The notes under the pieces: generated by a model | Told to the model about the DNA's origin: nothing | The model's input: the letters and a program-made list of their open reading frames with translations, nothing else | Database searches by the model: none | Source: Rhizobium sp. 32-5/1 | GTDB taxonomy: Bacteria > Pseudomonadota > Alphaproteobacteria > Rhizobiales > Rhizobiaceae | Reading direction: 5' to 3' | Length of the DNA stretch: 64,000 bases | NCBI RefSeq assembly: GCF_029537235.1 | Contig: NZ_CP120638.1 | Span: 806,001 to 870,000 of the forward strand | Shown here: piece by piece, positions 25,674 through 37,846 of the stretch | Layout of the letters: each line of letters begins with the position of its first letter | Position numbering within the stretch: position 1 is the stretch's first letter | Program-made: the position numbers and the translations under genes

Positions 25674-28321
25674 ATGCGCACAGACACCGGCGAAATCATT
25701 CATCTGGAACACTACCGGCCGACAGATTTCGTTTTGGAAAGAGTGGATCTCACCTTCGAGCTTGATCCGCTGGAAACCAAGGTGGAAGCGCGACTGATCT
25801 TCCACCGCCGCGAAGGCGTGGATGCCAGCGCCCCGCTCGTTCTTGATGGCGACGAATTGAAGATGACGAGCCTCCTTCTCGACCAGGAGGAAATCCCTGC
25901 CGCCAATTACGACGCAGCCGAAAAAACGCTGACCATCCGCGGCCTGCCGGAAACGGCGCCCTTCGAGATCACCATCACCACCGAACTTTCGCCGCAGAGC
26001 AACACCAAGCTGATGGGACTTTACCGCACCAGCGACGTCTATTGCACCCAGTGCGAAGCCGAGGGTTTCCGTCGCATCACCTATTTCCCGGACCGCCCGG
26101 ACGTGCTCGCACCCTACACGGTCAACATCATCGCCGACAAAGCGACCGCCCCGCTTCTGCTCTCCAATGGCAACTATCTCGGTGGCGCCGGCATGGGCGA
26201 TGGCCGCCACTTTGCCGCCTGGTTCGATCCGCATCCGAAGCCAAGCTACCTGTTTGCGCTCGTCGCCGGCGATCTCGGCATCGTCGAGGACACCTTCACG
26301 ACCATGTCCGGCCGCGAAGTTGCGCTGAAAATCTACGTCGAACACGGCAAGGAGCCGCGCGCGGCCTATGCCATGGATGCGCTGAAGCGCTCGATGAAAT
26401 GGGACGAGGAGGTTTTTGGCCGCGAATACGATCTCGACATCTTCATGATCGTCGCCGTCTCCGACTTCAACATGGGCGCCATGGAGAACAAGGGGCTCAA
26501 CGTCTTCAACGACAAATATGTTCTCGCCGATCCGGAAACTGCGACCGATGCCGACTACGCCAATATTGAGGCGATCATCGCGCATGAATATTTCCACAAC
26601 TGGACCGGCAATCGCATCACCTGCCGCGACTGGTTCCAGCTTTGCCTGAAGGAAGGCCTGACGGTCTATCGCGATCACGAGTTCTCAGCCGACCAGCGTT
26701 CGCGCACCGTCAAGCGCATTGCCGAAGTCCGGCACCTGAGAGCCGAACAGTTTCCGGAGGATGCAGGCCCGCTTGCCCATCCCGTGCGTCCGGTCAAATA
26801 CCGCGAGATCAACAATTTCTACACGACGACGGTCTATGAAAAAGGCTCGGAAGTCACCCGCATGATCGCCACCGTGCTTGGTGCCGATCTGTTCAGCCAA
26901 GGCATGGACCTCTATTTTGAACGCCATGACGGTCAGGCCGTGACGATCGAGGATTTCGTCGCCTGCTTTGCCGAGGTTAGCAAACGCGACCTGACGCAGT
27001 TCTCGCTCTGGTATCATCAGGCCGGCACACCGCTGGTCAGCGCCTCCAGCGCCTATGATGCCACGAAGCAGACCCTGACATTGTCGCTCGAGCAGATGGT
27101 GCCACCAACGCCCGGCCAGAGCAGCAAGGAACCGATGCACATTCCGCTGCGCATCGGCCTCCTCTTGGAAGACGGCTCCGAGGTGAAGGTCACCGGCGCT
27201 ACCGGTGCAGAAGTTTCCGGCGACGTCCTGCATCTTGTCGAACGCACGCAAACCGTCGTGTTCTCCAACATCCCGTCCCGGCCGGTCTTGTCTCTCAATC
27301 GCGGATTTTCCGCACCGATCAATCTGCATTTCGAGCAGACCCCGGCAGATCGCGCCCATATCGCCCGCTTCGAGAGCGATCTCTTTGCCCGCTGGCAGGC
27401 CCTGAACGATCTCGCTCTGCCCAATCTCGTTGCAGCCGCGGCCAGCGCCAAGGCCGGTCAGCCGGTCGAATGCGACGCTGCCCTGATCGACGCCCTCCTC
27501 GCGGCAGCCGCGGACGAAACCCTGGAGCCGGCCTTCCGGGCACAGGCTCTCGCTTTGCCGAGCGAAGCGGACATTGCGCGCGAAATCGGCAGCAACAATG
27601 ATCCGGATGCCATCCATTCCGGCCGCCAGCAGATCATGACGACCATTGCCGAAGCCGGGCGCCAGATCTTCACGACACTCGTCGAGCGCGAGGCCGACAC
27701 GACGGCATTCAGCCCGGATTCCGCAAGCGCCGGCAAGCGGGCGCTGCGCAATGCCGCGCTCTCCTATCTCGTCTATGCCGAAAACCTGCCCGGTCGCGCC
27801 GTGCAGGCCTTCGATGCCGCCAACAACATGACGGACCTCAGCCAGGCGCTGACCATCCTTGCCCATCGTTTCCCCGGTGCCCCCGAGACGGCAAAGGCAC
27901 TGGCCGCCTTCAAGCAGCGGTTTGCCGAAAACGCACTGGTCATCGACAAGTGGTTCACGATCCAGGCCACAATTCCCGGCCGGGAAGCACTACAACGGGT
28001 CAAGACCCTGATGGACGATCCGCTGTTCAACGGCAACAATCCGAACCGCGTGCGCGCGCTCGTCGGCACCTTCGCCTTTTCCAACCCCACCGGCTTCAAT
28101 CGCGCCGATGGCGAAGGCTATCGATTCCTTGCGCAGCAGATTCTCAATATAGACCCGCGAAACCCGCAACTCGCGGCCCGTATCCTGACATCGATGCGGT
28201 CCTGGCGCTCGCTGGAGGAAACTCGGGCCGAACACGCCCGCAACGCCCTACGCGAAATCGCGGGCGCCGCGAAGCTCTCCCTGATGTCGGAGACATTGTC
28301 GAGCGCATGCTCAAGGGATAG
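25674..28321 (+). CDS. pepN: Aminopeptidase N (M1 zinc metallopeptidase; one frameshift at the C-terminus)
   Basis: Repaired length is 882 residues, normal for PepN. It removes N-terminal amino acids from peptides in the cytoplasm. The exopeptidase motif is MGAMENKGLN, and the zinc site is HEYFHNWTGNR followed by the third ligand Glu in LKEGLTVYRDHEFS. The frame breaks near the end: adding one C at the CCC of 28279-28281 gives KLSPDVGDIVERMLKG and a stop at 28321. Without it the frame reads 33 codons of unrelated sequence to 28421. AGGA precedes the ATG at 25674. Confidence 0.93.
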
Positions 28322-28537
28322 AGCGGAAAAGGCTTTTCCTGTTGAAAAACCCGAGCCGGCAGCTTTGTCGGCCGAAAAGGCGACCCGTCAGCAGGGCCGT
28401 CTATCATTTTCCAATGATTAGAAATGGTTAACAAAGTTTTACGTTTTCCTCTGGACAAGGCGAATCACAATTGATTCATTAGGTTAGATTCGAGCGAGCG
28501 GCGCGACGAATCACCAGAGGGTGACAGATTGACAAAG

Positions 28538-30852
28538 ATGGCGGACGCGCGGCGGGGACGCGCAGCCGGCGGGCCACTGCGACTCAATTTTCCGGGCTTT
28601 GCGGTCTTGGAAAAGGAAGTCATCCAGCACGCAAGGCTTTTTACCGAACCGGCAGCGCTTCGTCTCTCCAAGGCGGAGCCGATCTTGAAGCGATCGATCC
28701 CGATCTTGATCATCGCGTTCCTGATGGTGGTCGCGATTTCGCGGATCAGCGGCATCATGGTCGAATATGCGCGCATGGAATCCAGTCATAATCAGGCGGC
28801 CATGCTGGCAGCAGCCACAGCCAGTGCGGCCCTGCAGCCTGACAGCGCTGTTCTTTTTCAAACGGCAAGCGTTGGGATGTCGAGCAGCGGCTTTCCACCT
28901 ATCTGACCCCGGACCTGCTCGACCAGGGATCCTTCGTCCTCGCAGTACAGAAGAGCGGGCAGATCTTTGCCAGTTCGGCAAAGGGAGCCGGCTATATCGG
29001 CCGTTCGCTTGCGACCATCGCTCCGGAGGTCGCCGCCTTCCAGTATTTCGGTGAACGATCCACCCTGATGCGGACCTTCATCGACGGGACGGAACATGTC
29101 ATCGTCCTGACCCAGATGCCGAATGCCGTTGGAACGATCCTCGTCGCCACGCCGTTGACGCTGATGGAAAAGCTCTGGCGCGACGAGGTCTCCCTCAATG
29201 TCACGCTGTTTGCAGGCATCTCCGCTATCCTGCTCGTCATCCTCTACGCCTATTATATTCAGGCGAAGCGCGCGCGCGATGCCGATGCAATCTTCGCGGA
29301 ATCCAATCTGCGCGTCGAGACCGCTCTGTCTCGCGGACGCTGCGGCCTCTGGGATTTCGACATGAAGAACCGCCGGCTGTTCTGGTCACGCTCCATGTAT
29401 GAAATGCTCGGGATGGGACCGCAGACGACCGTGCTGTCGTTCGGCGATGCCGCACGCCTCATGCACCCGGACGACACCGGCATCTACAAGGTCGCCCGTA
29501 CCATCGCCAAGGGCGACGCCAAGCAGATCGACCAGGTCTTCCGCATGCGCCACGCCGATGGTCATTACGTTTGGATGCGCGCGCGCGCCAGCTGATCCGC
29601 ACCTCATCCGGCCGCATGCACCTGATCGGCATCGCCATGGATGTCACCGAACAGCATCGGCTCGCCCAGCGTTATGCGGAGGCAGACCAGCGTCTCGCCG
29701 ACGCCATCGAGTGTACCTCGGAAGCCTTCGTGCTCTGGGACAAGAACGACCGGCTGGTGATGTGCAACACGCATTATCAGGAGGCCTACGCCCTGCCCGA
29801 CGACGCGCTGGTGCCCGGCACGGAGCGTTCGGTCGTCACTGCGGCTGCAGCACGGCCGATCATCGAACGGCGCATCGCTGATCCTGACCGTTCCAACCAG
29901 TCGCAGACCACGGAAGTGCAGCTTGCCGACCAGCGTTGGCTGCAGATCAACGAACGCCGCACCCGGGACGGCGGTCTCGTTTCGGTCGGCACCGACATCA
30001 CCCTGCTCAAGCGCCATCAGGTTCGCCTGCGTGAATCCGAGCGCCGCCTGATGGCGACGATCGGCGATCTTTCGACGTCACGTATGACGCTGGAACGCCA
30101 AAAGTCGGAGCTTTCGGTCGCCAATTCGAACTATCAGGCTGAGAAGGAACGGGCGGAAGGCGCCAACCGGGCGAAGTCTGAATTCCTCGCCAACATGTCG
30201 CATGAACTGCGCACGCCGCTCAACGCCATTCTCGGCTTTTCCGAAATCCTGCAGAACCAGATGTTCGGGCCGCTCGGCTCGGAGAAATACGACGAATATT
30301 CCCGCGATATCCATGAAAGCGGCAAGCACCTGCTCAACGTCATCAACGACATTCTCGACATGTCGAAGATCGAGGCGGGCCACATGAAGATCAATCGCGA
30401 GACGATCGATCTGGCGCCGCTGATCGAGGAGACGCTGCGCTTCACCACGATTCCGGCCGTTCAGAAGAACATCTGCGTCGATCAGCAGATTTCCTCCGGC
30501 CTGACGATGAATGCCGATCGCCGCGCCATGAAACAGGTTTTGCTCAATCTGTTGTCGAACGCGGTGAAGTTCACTAATGAAGGCGGCAAGATATCCCTGC
30601 GCGCCAGAAAAGTGGCAGGCGCGGTGACGCTGACGATTGCCGATACCGGCATCGGCATCCCCGCGCGGCGCTGGAAAAGATCGGCCAGCCCTTCGAGCAG
30701 GTCCAGAGCCAATACGCCAAGAGCAAGGGGGATCGGGCCTTGGCCTCGCCATTTCGCGGTCGCTGACGAACCTGCATGGCGGCACCATGAAGATCTATTC
30801 CGCCGAAAATATCGGCACCATCATCTCCGTGCGTATCCCCGACAGCGCCTGA
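28538..30852 (+). CDS. pleC: PAS-domain sensor histidine kinase, PleC-like (four frameshifts)
   Basis: Repaired length is about 772 residues. An N-terminal membrane helix (IPILIIAFLMVVAISRISGIM), a periplasmic sensor region, a second helix (VTLFAGISAILLVILYAYYI) and two PAS domains lead to HisKA (FLANMSHELRTPLNAILGFS) and HATPase_c (NAVKFTNEGG, ADTGIGIP, GGSGLGLAISRSL). Four one-base deletions break it: T run 28854-28858, CC 29588-29589, CCCC 30659-30662 and G run 30727-30731. Restoring each gives uninterrupted family sequence. Architecture and position beside glnE match rhizobial PleC, which acts on DivK in the CtrA cell-cycle pathway; the symbol is inferred from this. It converges on glnE with a 5-bp gap. 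Confidence 0.8.
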
Positions 30853-30857
30853 GATCT

Positions 30858-33810
30858 TCAGGCCTTGACCGTCGCCTGGAAAATCCGCCGCACGGATTTC
30901 GACAGGCGGCGGATATCGGCCTCCAGCAGCTTGACATCAGGATAGTCCCCGGCCCGGCAGACGAGATCGATCAACCCAGAGGGCGCACCCTTCAGCTCGA
31001 AATCACCTTCGATGCACAACCGAACCACCTGCGAAAGCTCAGTGAACAGGTGCAGACCTTCCTGCACCGTATCAACCTCGCTCGCCTGCAATACATGCGG
31101 GCCAAGCGTCTTCAGCACGTCCACCGTGGACGCCCCGTTCGGCGGCATTTGCAGATCCAACGCCGGTGCGATGAGCTCCAGATATTGGGCAATGAACTCG
31201 ATATCGACCAAGCCGCCCGGAATAAGCTTGAAATCCCAGAGATCGCTCGGCGGCTTCTCCTTGTCGATCATGGCCCGCATTTCCGCGACATCGGCTGCAA
31301 CCTTCGCCCGATCGCGCTGCTGACCGAGAACCTCGTCGAAAATGGCGCTTGCCTCGGCAACCAGGCTGGCATCGCCGCAGATCGTCCGCGCCCGCGTCAG
31401 CGCCATGTGCTCCCAGGTCCAGGCTTCTTCCCGCTGATAGCGGGCAAAGGCATTGATCCGGGTGGCGACAGGCCCCTTGTTGCCGGAAGGGCGCAACCGC
31501 ATATCGACCTCGTAGAGCACGCCTTCGGCGGTCGGCGCCGAGAGCGCCGCGATCAGCCTCTGCGTGATGCGGGTAAAATACCGCACGGAATCGAGCGGCT
31601 TTGCGCCATCGGATTCGTCGGCAGCCTCATCATGGTCATAGAGCAGGATGAGATCGACGTCGGAGCCCGCCGTCAGTTCGTGACTGCCGAGCTTGCCCAT
31701 GCCGACGACCGCAACCCGCCCGCCCGGAAACCGTCCATGCGTCGCCTCAACCTCCGCCAGCACGGCATCGAGCGCCGCGGCAATGATGAGGTCGGCGAGA
31801 TCGGTGAAGGCGCGACCCGCATGGGCGCCGCTGATGACGCCGGTGAGGAGCCGGATGCCGATCAGGAAGCGTTGCTCGGCGGCGATGATGCGCAACCGGT
31901 CAAGCGTGTCTTCATAGTGACGTGAGCCAGAGACGAAGCCGGCGATCCGGCTTGCCAGATATTCGCGGGTCGGCAGTTCCGCCAGCAGGCGCGGATCCAG
32001 CATACCGTCGAAGACATGCGGCCGGCTGGCGATGATGTCGGCCAGCCTTGGGGCCGACGACATGATGCTGACGATCAGCGAGAGCAGGCCGGGATTGTTG
32101 CCGAGCAACGAGAACAGCTGGATGCCGGCCGGCAGGCCGGAGAGAAACTGTCGAAGCGCAGCAGCGCCTCGTCCGCCCGCTTGCCCTGCCCGAAAACGCG
32201 CAGAAGTCCGGGCGTCAGTTCCGTCAGCCGCTCGCGTGCCTCTACCGATTGCGTCGCTCGATAACGTCCATAGTGCCAGGTGCGGATCGTGCGCGAGATA
32301 TCCTGCGGCCGCTGGAAGCCAAGCTTTTTCAGCGTCTCCAGCGTATCGGGATCGTCGTTCTGGCCGGTGAAGACCAGATTGCCGCTCTCCGTCGACAGCC
32401 CCGCCTCCTGCTCGAATAGTCGGGCGTAACGTTTCTCAACCGTCTTCAGCACTCGCGACAGCTCGCTCGAAAACGCGGCCGTGTCTGCAAAACCCATCAT
32501 GTAGGCGATGCGTTTCAGTTCCGCCTCGGTCGTCGGCAGTACATGGGCCTGCTCGTCCCGAACCATCTGGATGCGGTGCTCGACATCACGCAGGAACCAG
32601 TAGGCGGCGATCAGTTCCTCGCAGGTCTTTTCGTCGATCCATTTTGCTGCGACCAGCGCCCGAAGCATCGGCTCGGTCGCCTTCAACCTTAGCTCCGGTG
32701 TCCGCCCCCGGCGATCAATTGCTGCGTCTGGACGAAAAACTCGATCTCGCGGATGCCGCCGCGGCCAAGCTTGATGTTGTGCCCCTTCACGGCGATTTCG
32801 CCGTGGCCCTTGTGCGCGTGAATCTGCCGCTTGATCGAATGGATGTCGGCAATCGCCGCATAGTCGAGATATTTGCGGAAAACGAAGGGCGTTAATTCGC
32901 GCAGGAACGCGTCCCCGGCGGCGAGATCACCCGCCACGGGCCGCGCCTTGATGAAGGCAGCGCGTTCCCAGTTCTGCCCGCGACTCTCATAATAAAGCAT
33001 CGCCGCCTCGATCGGAATGGCCAGCGGCGTGGCACCCGGATCAGGCCGCAGCCGTAGGTCCGTGCGGAACACGTAACCGTCGCCGCTGCGCTCCTGCAGG
33101 ATGCGGATCAGCCGGCGCAACAGTCGCGCAAAGGTTTCGGGCGCCTCGTCCGGATCGGGGATGAGCGCCGCCTGCGGGTCGTAGAAGATGACGAGATCGA
33201 TATCGGAGGAATAATTGAGCTCGAAAGCGCCGAGCTTTCCCATGCCGAGAACGACGACGCCGGACGCTTCGCTCGGATGGTCGAGGTCCGCGACGATCAG
33301 CTTGCCGACGTCATGGGCGCTTGAAAGCAGATGATCGATGGTGGCGGAAACGGCAGCACCGGCAAAATCGCTTAGCCAACGGGTCGTTTCGCGGGCCGTA
33401 AACAGCCGCTGCAGGTCGGCAAGCGCCGTCACGAAGGCCACTTCGCGCTTGGCGATACGCAATCGGCTCATGATCTGCGCATCGGTGACCGGCTTGCCCG
33501 GCTCATCACCTTTCCAGGCGCCACGCGCAGTTTCGATGCAGGTAGCAATCAGGGGAATGACAGGCTCGCTCAGCGCCCGCACCAGAAGCTCCGGCCTGCT
33601 GACAGCACAATCGCGCAAAAACGGCGACAGGGAAAAGGCGGCGATGATGAAATCCCGCCACGCACCTTCAGTGGCGAGCAGTTCGACGATCGCCCCATGA
33701 CTTTTCGCCATGTCCTTGAGATCGGACAGAACCGATTTCATCTCGGCCTGGCTGGATGGCCGAAGCGGGTTCGTCCCGATGTCCGACAGGCGCCGCTTAT
33801 CCGTCTCCAC
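30858..33810 (-). CDS. glnE: Bifunctional glutamine synthetase adenylyltransferase/adenylyl-removing enzyme (two frameshifts)
   Basis: Repaired length is 984 residues, the family norm. GlnE adenylylates and deadenylylates glutamine synthetase in response to PII. Two nucleotidyltransferase domains are visible: ELNYSSDIDLVIFYDP in the N-terminal half and ELTAGSDVDLILLYDHDE in the C-terminal half. One missing base at the C run 32705-32709 and one at AAA 32145-32147 split the gene into three frames. A GTG at 33810 preceded by AGGAGGG is chosen as start; an upstream TTG at 33840 lacks a ribosome site. Confidence 0.9.
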
Positions 33811-33850
33811 GCAAACCCTCCTCGCCGTCCTCTCCGGCAAGACAGGTCTA

Positions 33851-35260
33851 TCAGCCGATGACGACGGGGAAAACCATGCTGGCGGTCAAACCACGATTGT
33901 TTTCGGCGACTGCATCCGTGTCGGTGAGTTCCAGCGTGCCGTGGTGCATCTCCATCACGGCCTCGACCAGCGAAAGGCCAAGTCCGGTTCCGGGTTTGCT
34001 GCGGCTTTCGTCGAGCCGCACGAAACGCTGAACTACATCCTCCCGCCGCGCCGAGGGTACGCCCGGCCCGTGATCCGCTACCGAGACAACCACGGACTGG
34101 TCGCGTCGCTCGACCCTGACACGGATCAGCGGATTGTCCGCTCCCTGCGCATATTTGATGGCATTGTCGATGAGGTTGCCAAGTGCCTGACCGATCAGTT
34201 CACGGTTGCCGCTGATATGGATGCCCGCCGGCACCTCGGCCTCGATCCTCAAGGCCTCGTCCTCCGCAACCGGCTCATAAAGCTCGACGCAATCCTCAAC
34301 GCTGCGCGAAAGATCGACATCGCTCATCTCGGCCGCGGCAGCGCCCGCCTCGACGCGGGAAATCATCAGGAGCGCATTGAAGGTGCGGATCAGTTGGTCC
34401 GATTCGCCAATGATTTCCTCTAGCGAGGAGCGATAGCCGGCATTTGTCGCCTTGTGGGCAAGGGCCGCCTCCGCCTTGTTGCGCAGACGTGTCAGCGGCG
34501 TCTTCAGGTCATGGGCGATGTTGTCGGAGACCTGCCGCAACCCCTCGTTCAGCTTCTCGATCCGGCCCAGCATGGCGTTCAGCGATTCCGACAGGCGGTC
34601 AAACTCGTCGCCGGAGCCGCTCATCGGCAGGCGCTGCGAAAGATCGCCAGCCATGATCTTCGTGCTTGCCTCCGACATCCGATCCATGCGCTTGAGCGCG
34701 TTGCGGCCGATCGCGAACCATATGACCAACGCACCCAACCCCATGATGCCGAGCGCTACAACCAGCGCCTGACGCACCAGCACCCGGAATTTTTCGGGCT
34801 CCTGCAGGTCGCGGCCGACGAGCACGCGCAAACCGTTGGACAGAATGAAGACATGGGCGAGCGCGACATGCCCCTCCCTGCGGCTTTCGTCCGTGTATCG
34901 CTGATAGCGGAAGGCCTGCTCGGTCCACCCCTCCTTGTCGAGAAGCCCCGGCTGCAGCGAGGCGACATTGCCGGCGAGGATTTCTCCGGTCGGCCCGGCG
35001 ATCACATAGAGATTGGCGCCGGGCTGGCGCGCGCGGCGCTCGAGCGTGCGCAGCAGGCCGTTGACGCCGGCGCGGTTGTAGATCGCCTCGATCTGCGTCA
35101 CCTCGGCGACGACAGCCTCCTTGGTCTGCTGCTCCAGCAGCCGCTGCGACATGCCCGTGACATAGAAGACGAGGAAGGCTGCGCAGATGGAAAACAGGAT
35201 GAGGTAAAGCGCCGAAAGACGCACCGCGGTCGTTCGGAAAAGCACGCGCAACCTGCTCAT
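33851..35260 (-). CDS. Sensor histidine kinase of a two-component pair
   Basis: The 469-residue inner-membrane kinase has TM1 (LSALYLILFSICAAFLVFYV), a periplasmic domain of about 130 residues, TM2 (ALVVALGIMGLGALVIWFAI), HAMP, HisKA (VSDNIAHDLKTPLTRLRNKA) and HATPase_c (LIDNAIKYAQG, DHGPGVP, GTGLGLSLV). Its start overlaps the stop of the response regulator gene by 4 bp (ATGA type), so the two are translationally coupled. The position between degP and glnE suggests sensing of envelope state, but the signal is unknown. Confidence 0.92.
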   Translation of the reverse strand: MSRLRVLFRTTAVRLSALYLILFSICAAFLVFYVTGMSQRLLEQQTKEAVVAEVTQIEAIYNRAGVNGLLRTLERRARQPGANLYVIAGPTGEILAGNVASLQPGLLDKEGWTEQAFRYQRYTDESRREGHVALAHVFILSNGLRVLVGRDLQEPEKFRVLVRQALVVALGIMGLGALVIWFAIGRNALKRMDRMSEASTKIMAGDLSQRLPMSGSGDEFDRLSESLNAMLGRIEKLNEGLRQVSDNIAHDLKTPLTRLRNKAEAALAHKATNAGYRSSLEEIIGESDQLIRTFNALLMISRVEAGAAAAEMSDVDLSRSVEDCVELYEPVAEDEALRIEAEVPAGIHISGNRELIGQALGNLIDNAIKYAQGADNPLIRVRVERRDQSVVVSVADHGPGVPSARREDVVQRFVRLDESRSKPGTGLGLSLVEAVMEMHHGTLELTDTDAVAENNRGLTASMVFPVVIG

Positions 35261-35961
35261 GGATCGGGACGCCCGTCCCCCTTGGCCGCCTCGTCCTTGA
35301 TCATGTAGCCGGCACCGCGCACCGTCCGCAGAAGCGGCTGGTCGTAGTCCTTTTCGATCTTCGAGCGCAGCCGCGAGACATGCACGTCGATGACGTTGGT
35401 CTGCGGGTCGAAGTGGTAGTCCCAGACATTTTCAAGCAGCATGGTCCGGGTCACGACCTGGCCGGCATTCTTCATGAGATATTCCAGCAGCCGGAACTCA
35501 CGCGGCTGCAGCGGGATTTCCTTGCCCTGGCGGCGAACCGAATGGGAGAGCCGGTCAAGCTCGAGATCGCCGACCCGGTAGGCCATGTCCTGCTCCGGCG
35601 CGCCCTTGCGGCGCCCGAGAACCTCGACACGCGCAAGAAGCTCGTTGAAGGCATAGGGCTTCGGCAGGTAGTCGTCGCCACCGGCCCGAAGGCCGGTCAC
35701 GCGGTCGTCCACCTGTCCCAGCGCGGAGAGAATGAGCACCGGCGTGTGGATGGCCTTGCGCCGCAGTTCGGTGATGACAGAAAGCCCGTCGCGACGCGGC
35801 AGCATGCGATCGATCACCAGCACGTCGTAGCTATTCTCGCTGGCCATGAACAGGCCGCTTTCGCCGTCACTGGCGTGGTCGGACACGATACCGGCCTCGC
35901 GAAACGCTTTTGCCAGATAGGCGGCGGCCTCCAGATCGTCTTCGATAATCAGAATCTTCAT
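35257..35961 (-). CDS. OmpR/PhoB-family response regulator
   Basis: The 234-residue protein has a receiver domain (MKILIIEDDLEAAAYLAKAF; phospho-acceptor Asp in DVLVIDRMLPRRDG; Lys in YLPKPYAFNELLAR) and a C-terminal winged helix (IDVHVSRLRSKIEKDYDQPL). It is encoded immediately before its kinase with a 4-bp overlap. The start at 35961 begins the conserved receiver; the frame extends upstream to 36030 without conserved sequence. Targets are unknown; the neighbouring degP is a candidate. Confidence 0.92.
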   Translation of the reverse strand: MKILIIEDDLEAAAYLAKAFREAGIVSDHASDGESGLFMASENSYDVLVIDRMLPRRDGLSVITELRRKAIHTPVLILSALGQVDDRVTGLRAGGDDYLPKPYAFNELLARVEVLGRRKGAPEQDMAYRVGDLELDRLSHSVRRQGKEIPLQPREFRLLEYLMKNAGQVVTRTMLLENVWDYHFDPQTNVIDVHVSRLRSKIEKDYDQPLLRTVRGAGYMIKDEAAKGDGRPDP

Positions 35962-36126
35962 GCGCGTGACCATAATCCGGTACCCCTGCCTTCCACAACC
36001 GGTTTGCCTTGGGAACACTCGGCGAAACACCCCTTATCGGTCGGGTGCATCGAGCTGCCGAATGCGGAACGCCGCGAAACCAGAGGATTTCGCGGCGTTC
36101 CTGTCAGTCATCAGTCAGGACCGCGA

Positions 36127-37704
36127 TCAGCCCTGGTTGATCGGCAGCGCCACGAAGCGGCTGCCCTGTTCGGCTTCGATCTGGAACAGCGCCTTGGTCC
36201 GGCCGTCCTTGCGGGCGCTGTCGAGCACCTTCAGGATGTCGTCCGCGGACTTTACCTCCTGATTGTTGACCGAAACGATCTTCTCGCCTTCCTTGACGCC
36301 GCGGTCGCTGGCGTCAGAGTCCGGATCAACCGAGGAAATCGTCACGCCGGTGCCGTCTTCGGCAGGCGAAACGGTGACGCCGAGGTCAGCCAGTGCCTTT
36401 TCGCTGGATGGCTGCGTTTCCTCGGGCTGCGACTGGTCCGTACCGGCCGAAGCTTCCTTGGTATCTTCCGGCAGGGTGCCTATCTCGAGCTTGACCGTTT
36501 CGGCCTTGCCGTCGCGCCACAGTGTGACCTCGGCCGTGCTGCCAGGGCGCATATCGGCGATCATGCGGGCCAGTTCGCGCGGTCCCTTGATGAGGTCACC
36601 ATTGACCGCCGTCACCACGTCACCCTTCTTGATGCCCGCCTTTTCGCCCGGTGAACCGGCCTGCGGCTGGACGACCAGCGCACCACCTGCTTCGGCAAGG
36701 CCAAGCGATTCGGCCACATCCTTGTCGACCGGCTGGATCTGCACGCCGAGCCAGCCGCGCGAAACCTCACCGTCCTTCATCAGGTCTTCGACGACGCCCT
36801 TGGCGACTGAAGCCGGAATGGCAAAGGCGATGCCGACATTGCCGCCGGAGGGCGAGAAGATCGCGGTGTTGATGCCGACCACTTCGCCGTTGAGGTTGAA
36901 GGTCGGGCCGCCGGAATTGCCGCGGTTCACCGCCGCGTCAACCTGCAGGTAGTCGTCATACGGACCTGAGCCAATGTCGCGGCCACGGGCCGAGACGATG
37001 CCAGAGGTCACCGTGCCACCGAGGCCGAACGGGTTGCCGACCGCAACCACCCAGTCGCCGACGCGAACCTTGCTGTCATCGGCAAAGCTGACATAGGTGA
37101 ACTTGCGCTTGTCCTCGACCTTCAGCACGGCCAGATCGGTGCGGCTGTCCTTGCCGATCAGCTTGGCGTCCAGTTCGGTACCGTCGTTTAGGATCACCGT
37201 GAATGCCGAGCCGTCGGAGACAACGTGATTGTTTGTGACGAGGTAACCGTCTTCCGAGATAAAGAAGCCGGAACCCTGCGATGTCGGGTGCAGGCGGCCT
37301 TCGCCGCGCTTGCCTCCGTGCGGCCCGTGGCCCCGCTCGGCACGCTTGTCGCCATCAGGACCATTCGGCCCGCCAAATTCCTTGAAGAAGCGCTTCAGCG
37401 GGTGATCATCCGGCAGTTCGTCGAAGCCACGGCCACCGAAATCGAAGCTGAAGCCATTGCTGGCATCGTCGGAAACCGGATTGGCGCGCGACTGGACACG
37501 CACGGAAACAACCGCGGGGGAAACGGCATCAACGACATTGGCGAAACTGGGAACCTGCGGCGCCTCGATCTTCACGGCGGCGGCAAAGGAATTCGTCACG
37601 GCAGCCGGAATGCCGGTGGACAGCATGACAGCCGCGAGGCCCGCGACGGTCGTGGTTTTCAGAACGGTCTTCAGGGAAGGACGCAGTGATTGATTCTTGA
37701 ACAT
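36127..37704 (-). CDS. degP: DegP/Do-like periplasmic serine protease
   Basis: The 525-residue HtrA-family protein has an N-terminal export signal (VLKTTTVAGLAAVMLSTGIPAAVTNSFA). The protease domain triad is His in VTNNHVVSDGS, Asp in DSRTDLAVLKV and Ser in VNRGNSGGPTFNL. Two PDZ domains follow (from about residues 290 and 420). A Gly/His/Lys-rich insertion sits before the protease core. It degrades or refolds misfolded envelope proteins. The start is 37704 or, seven codons earlier, 37725. It is followed 165 bp downstream by the two-component pair. Confidence 0.94.
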   Translation of the reverse strand: MFKNQSLRPSLKTVLKTTTVAGLAAVMLSTGIPAAVTNSFAAAVKIEAPQVPSFANVVDAVSPAVVSVRVQSRANPVSDDASNGFSFDFGGRGFDELPDDHPLKRFFKEFGGPNGPDGDKRAERGHGPHGGKRGEGRLHPTSQGSGFFISEDGYLVTNNHVVSDGSAFTVILNDGTELDAKLIGKDSRTDLAVLKVEDKRKFTYVSFADDSKVRVGDWVVAVGNPFGLGGTVTSGIVSARGRDIGSGPYDDYLQVDAAVNRGNSGGPTFNLNGEVVGINTAIFSPSGGNVGIAFAIPASVAKGVVEDLMKDGEVSRGWLGVQIQPVDKDVAESLGLAEAGGALVVQPQAGSPGEKAGIKKGDVVTAVNGDLIKGPRELARMIADMRPGSTAEVTLWRDGKAETVKLEIGTLPEDTKEASAGTDQSQPEETQPSSEKALADLGVTVSPAEDGTGVTISSVDPDSDASDRGVKEGEKIVSVNNQEVKSADDILKVLDSARKDGRTKALFQIEAEQGSRFVALPINQG

Positions 37705-37846
37705 CCGATTTGCCTTTTCTCTCATGTCTGGCTGCGCTGGAGGAACAGCCGATGGGAAAGCAATAGTCGAACGCACCTTACGGACTTGTGTCCGCGACAT
37801 GAACAATTGGTAATGTTGGGAAGCGGGTAGTGGCAAGCCCTACCCG

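Noticed and set aside
28322..28421. Extended pepN C-terminus
   Set aside because: The extra codons are a frameshift product; the proper end ERMLKG is in the next frame at 28321.
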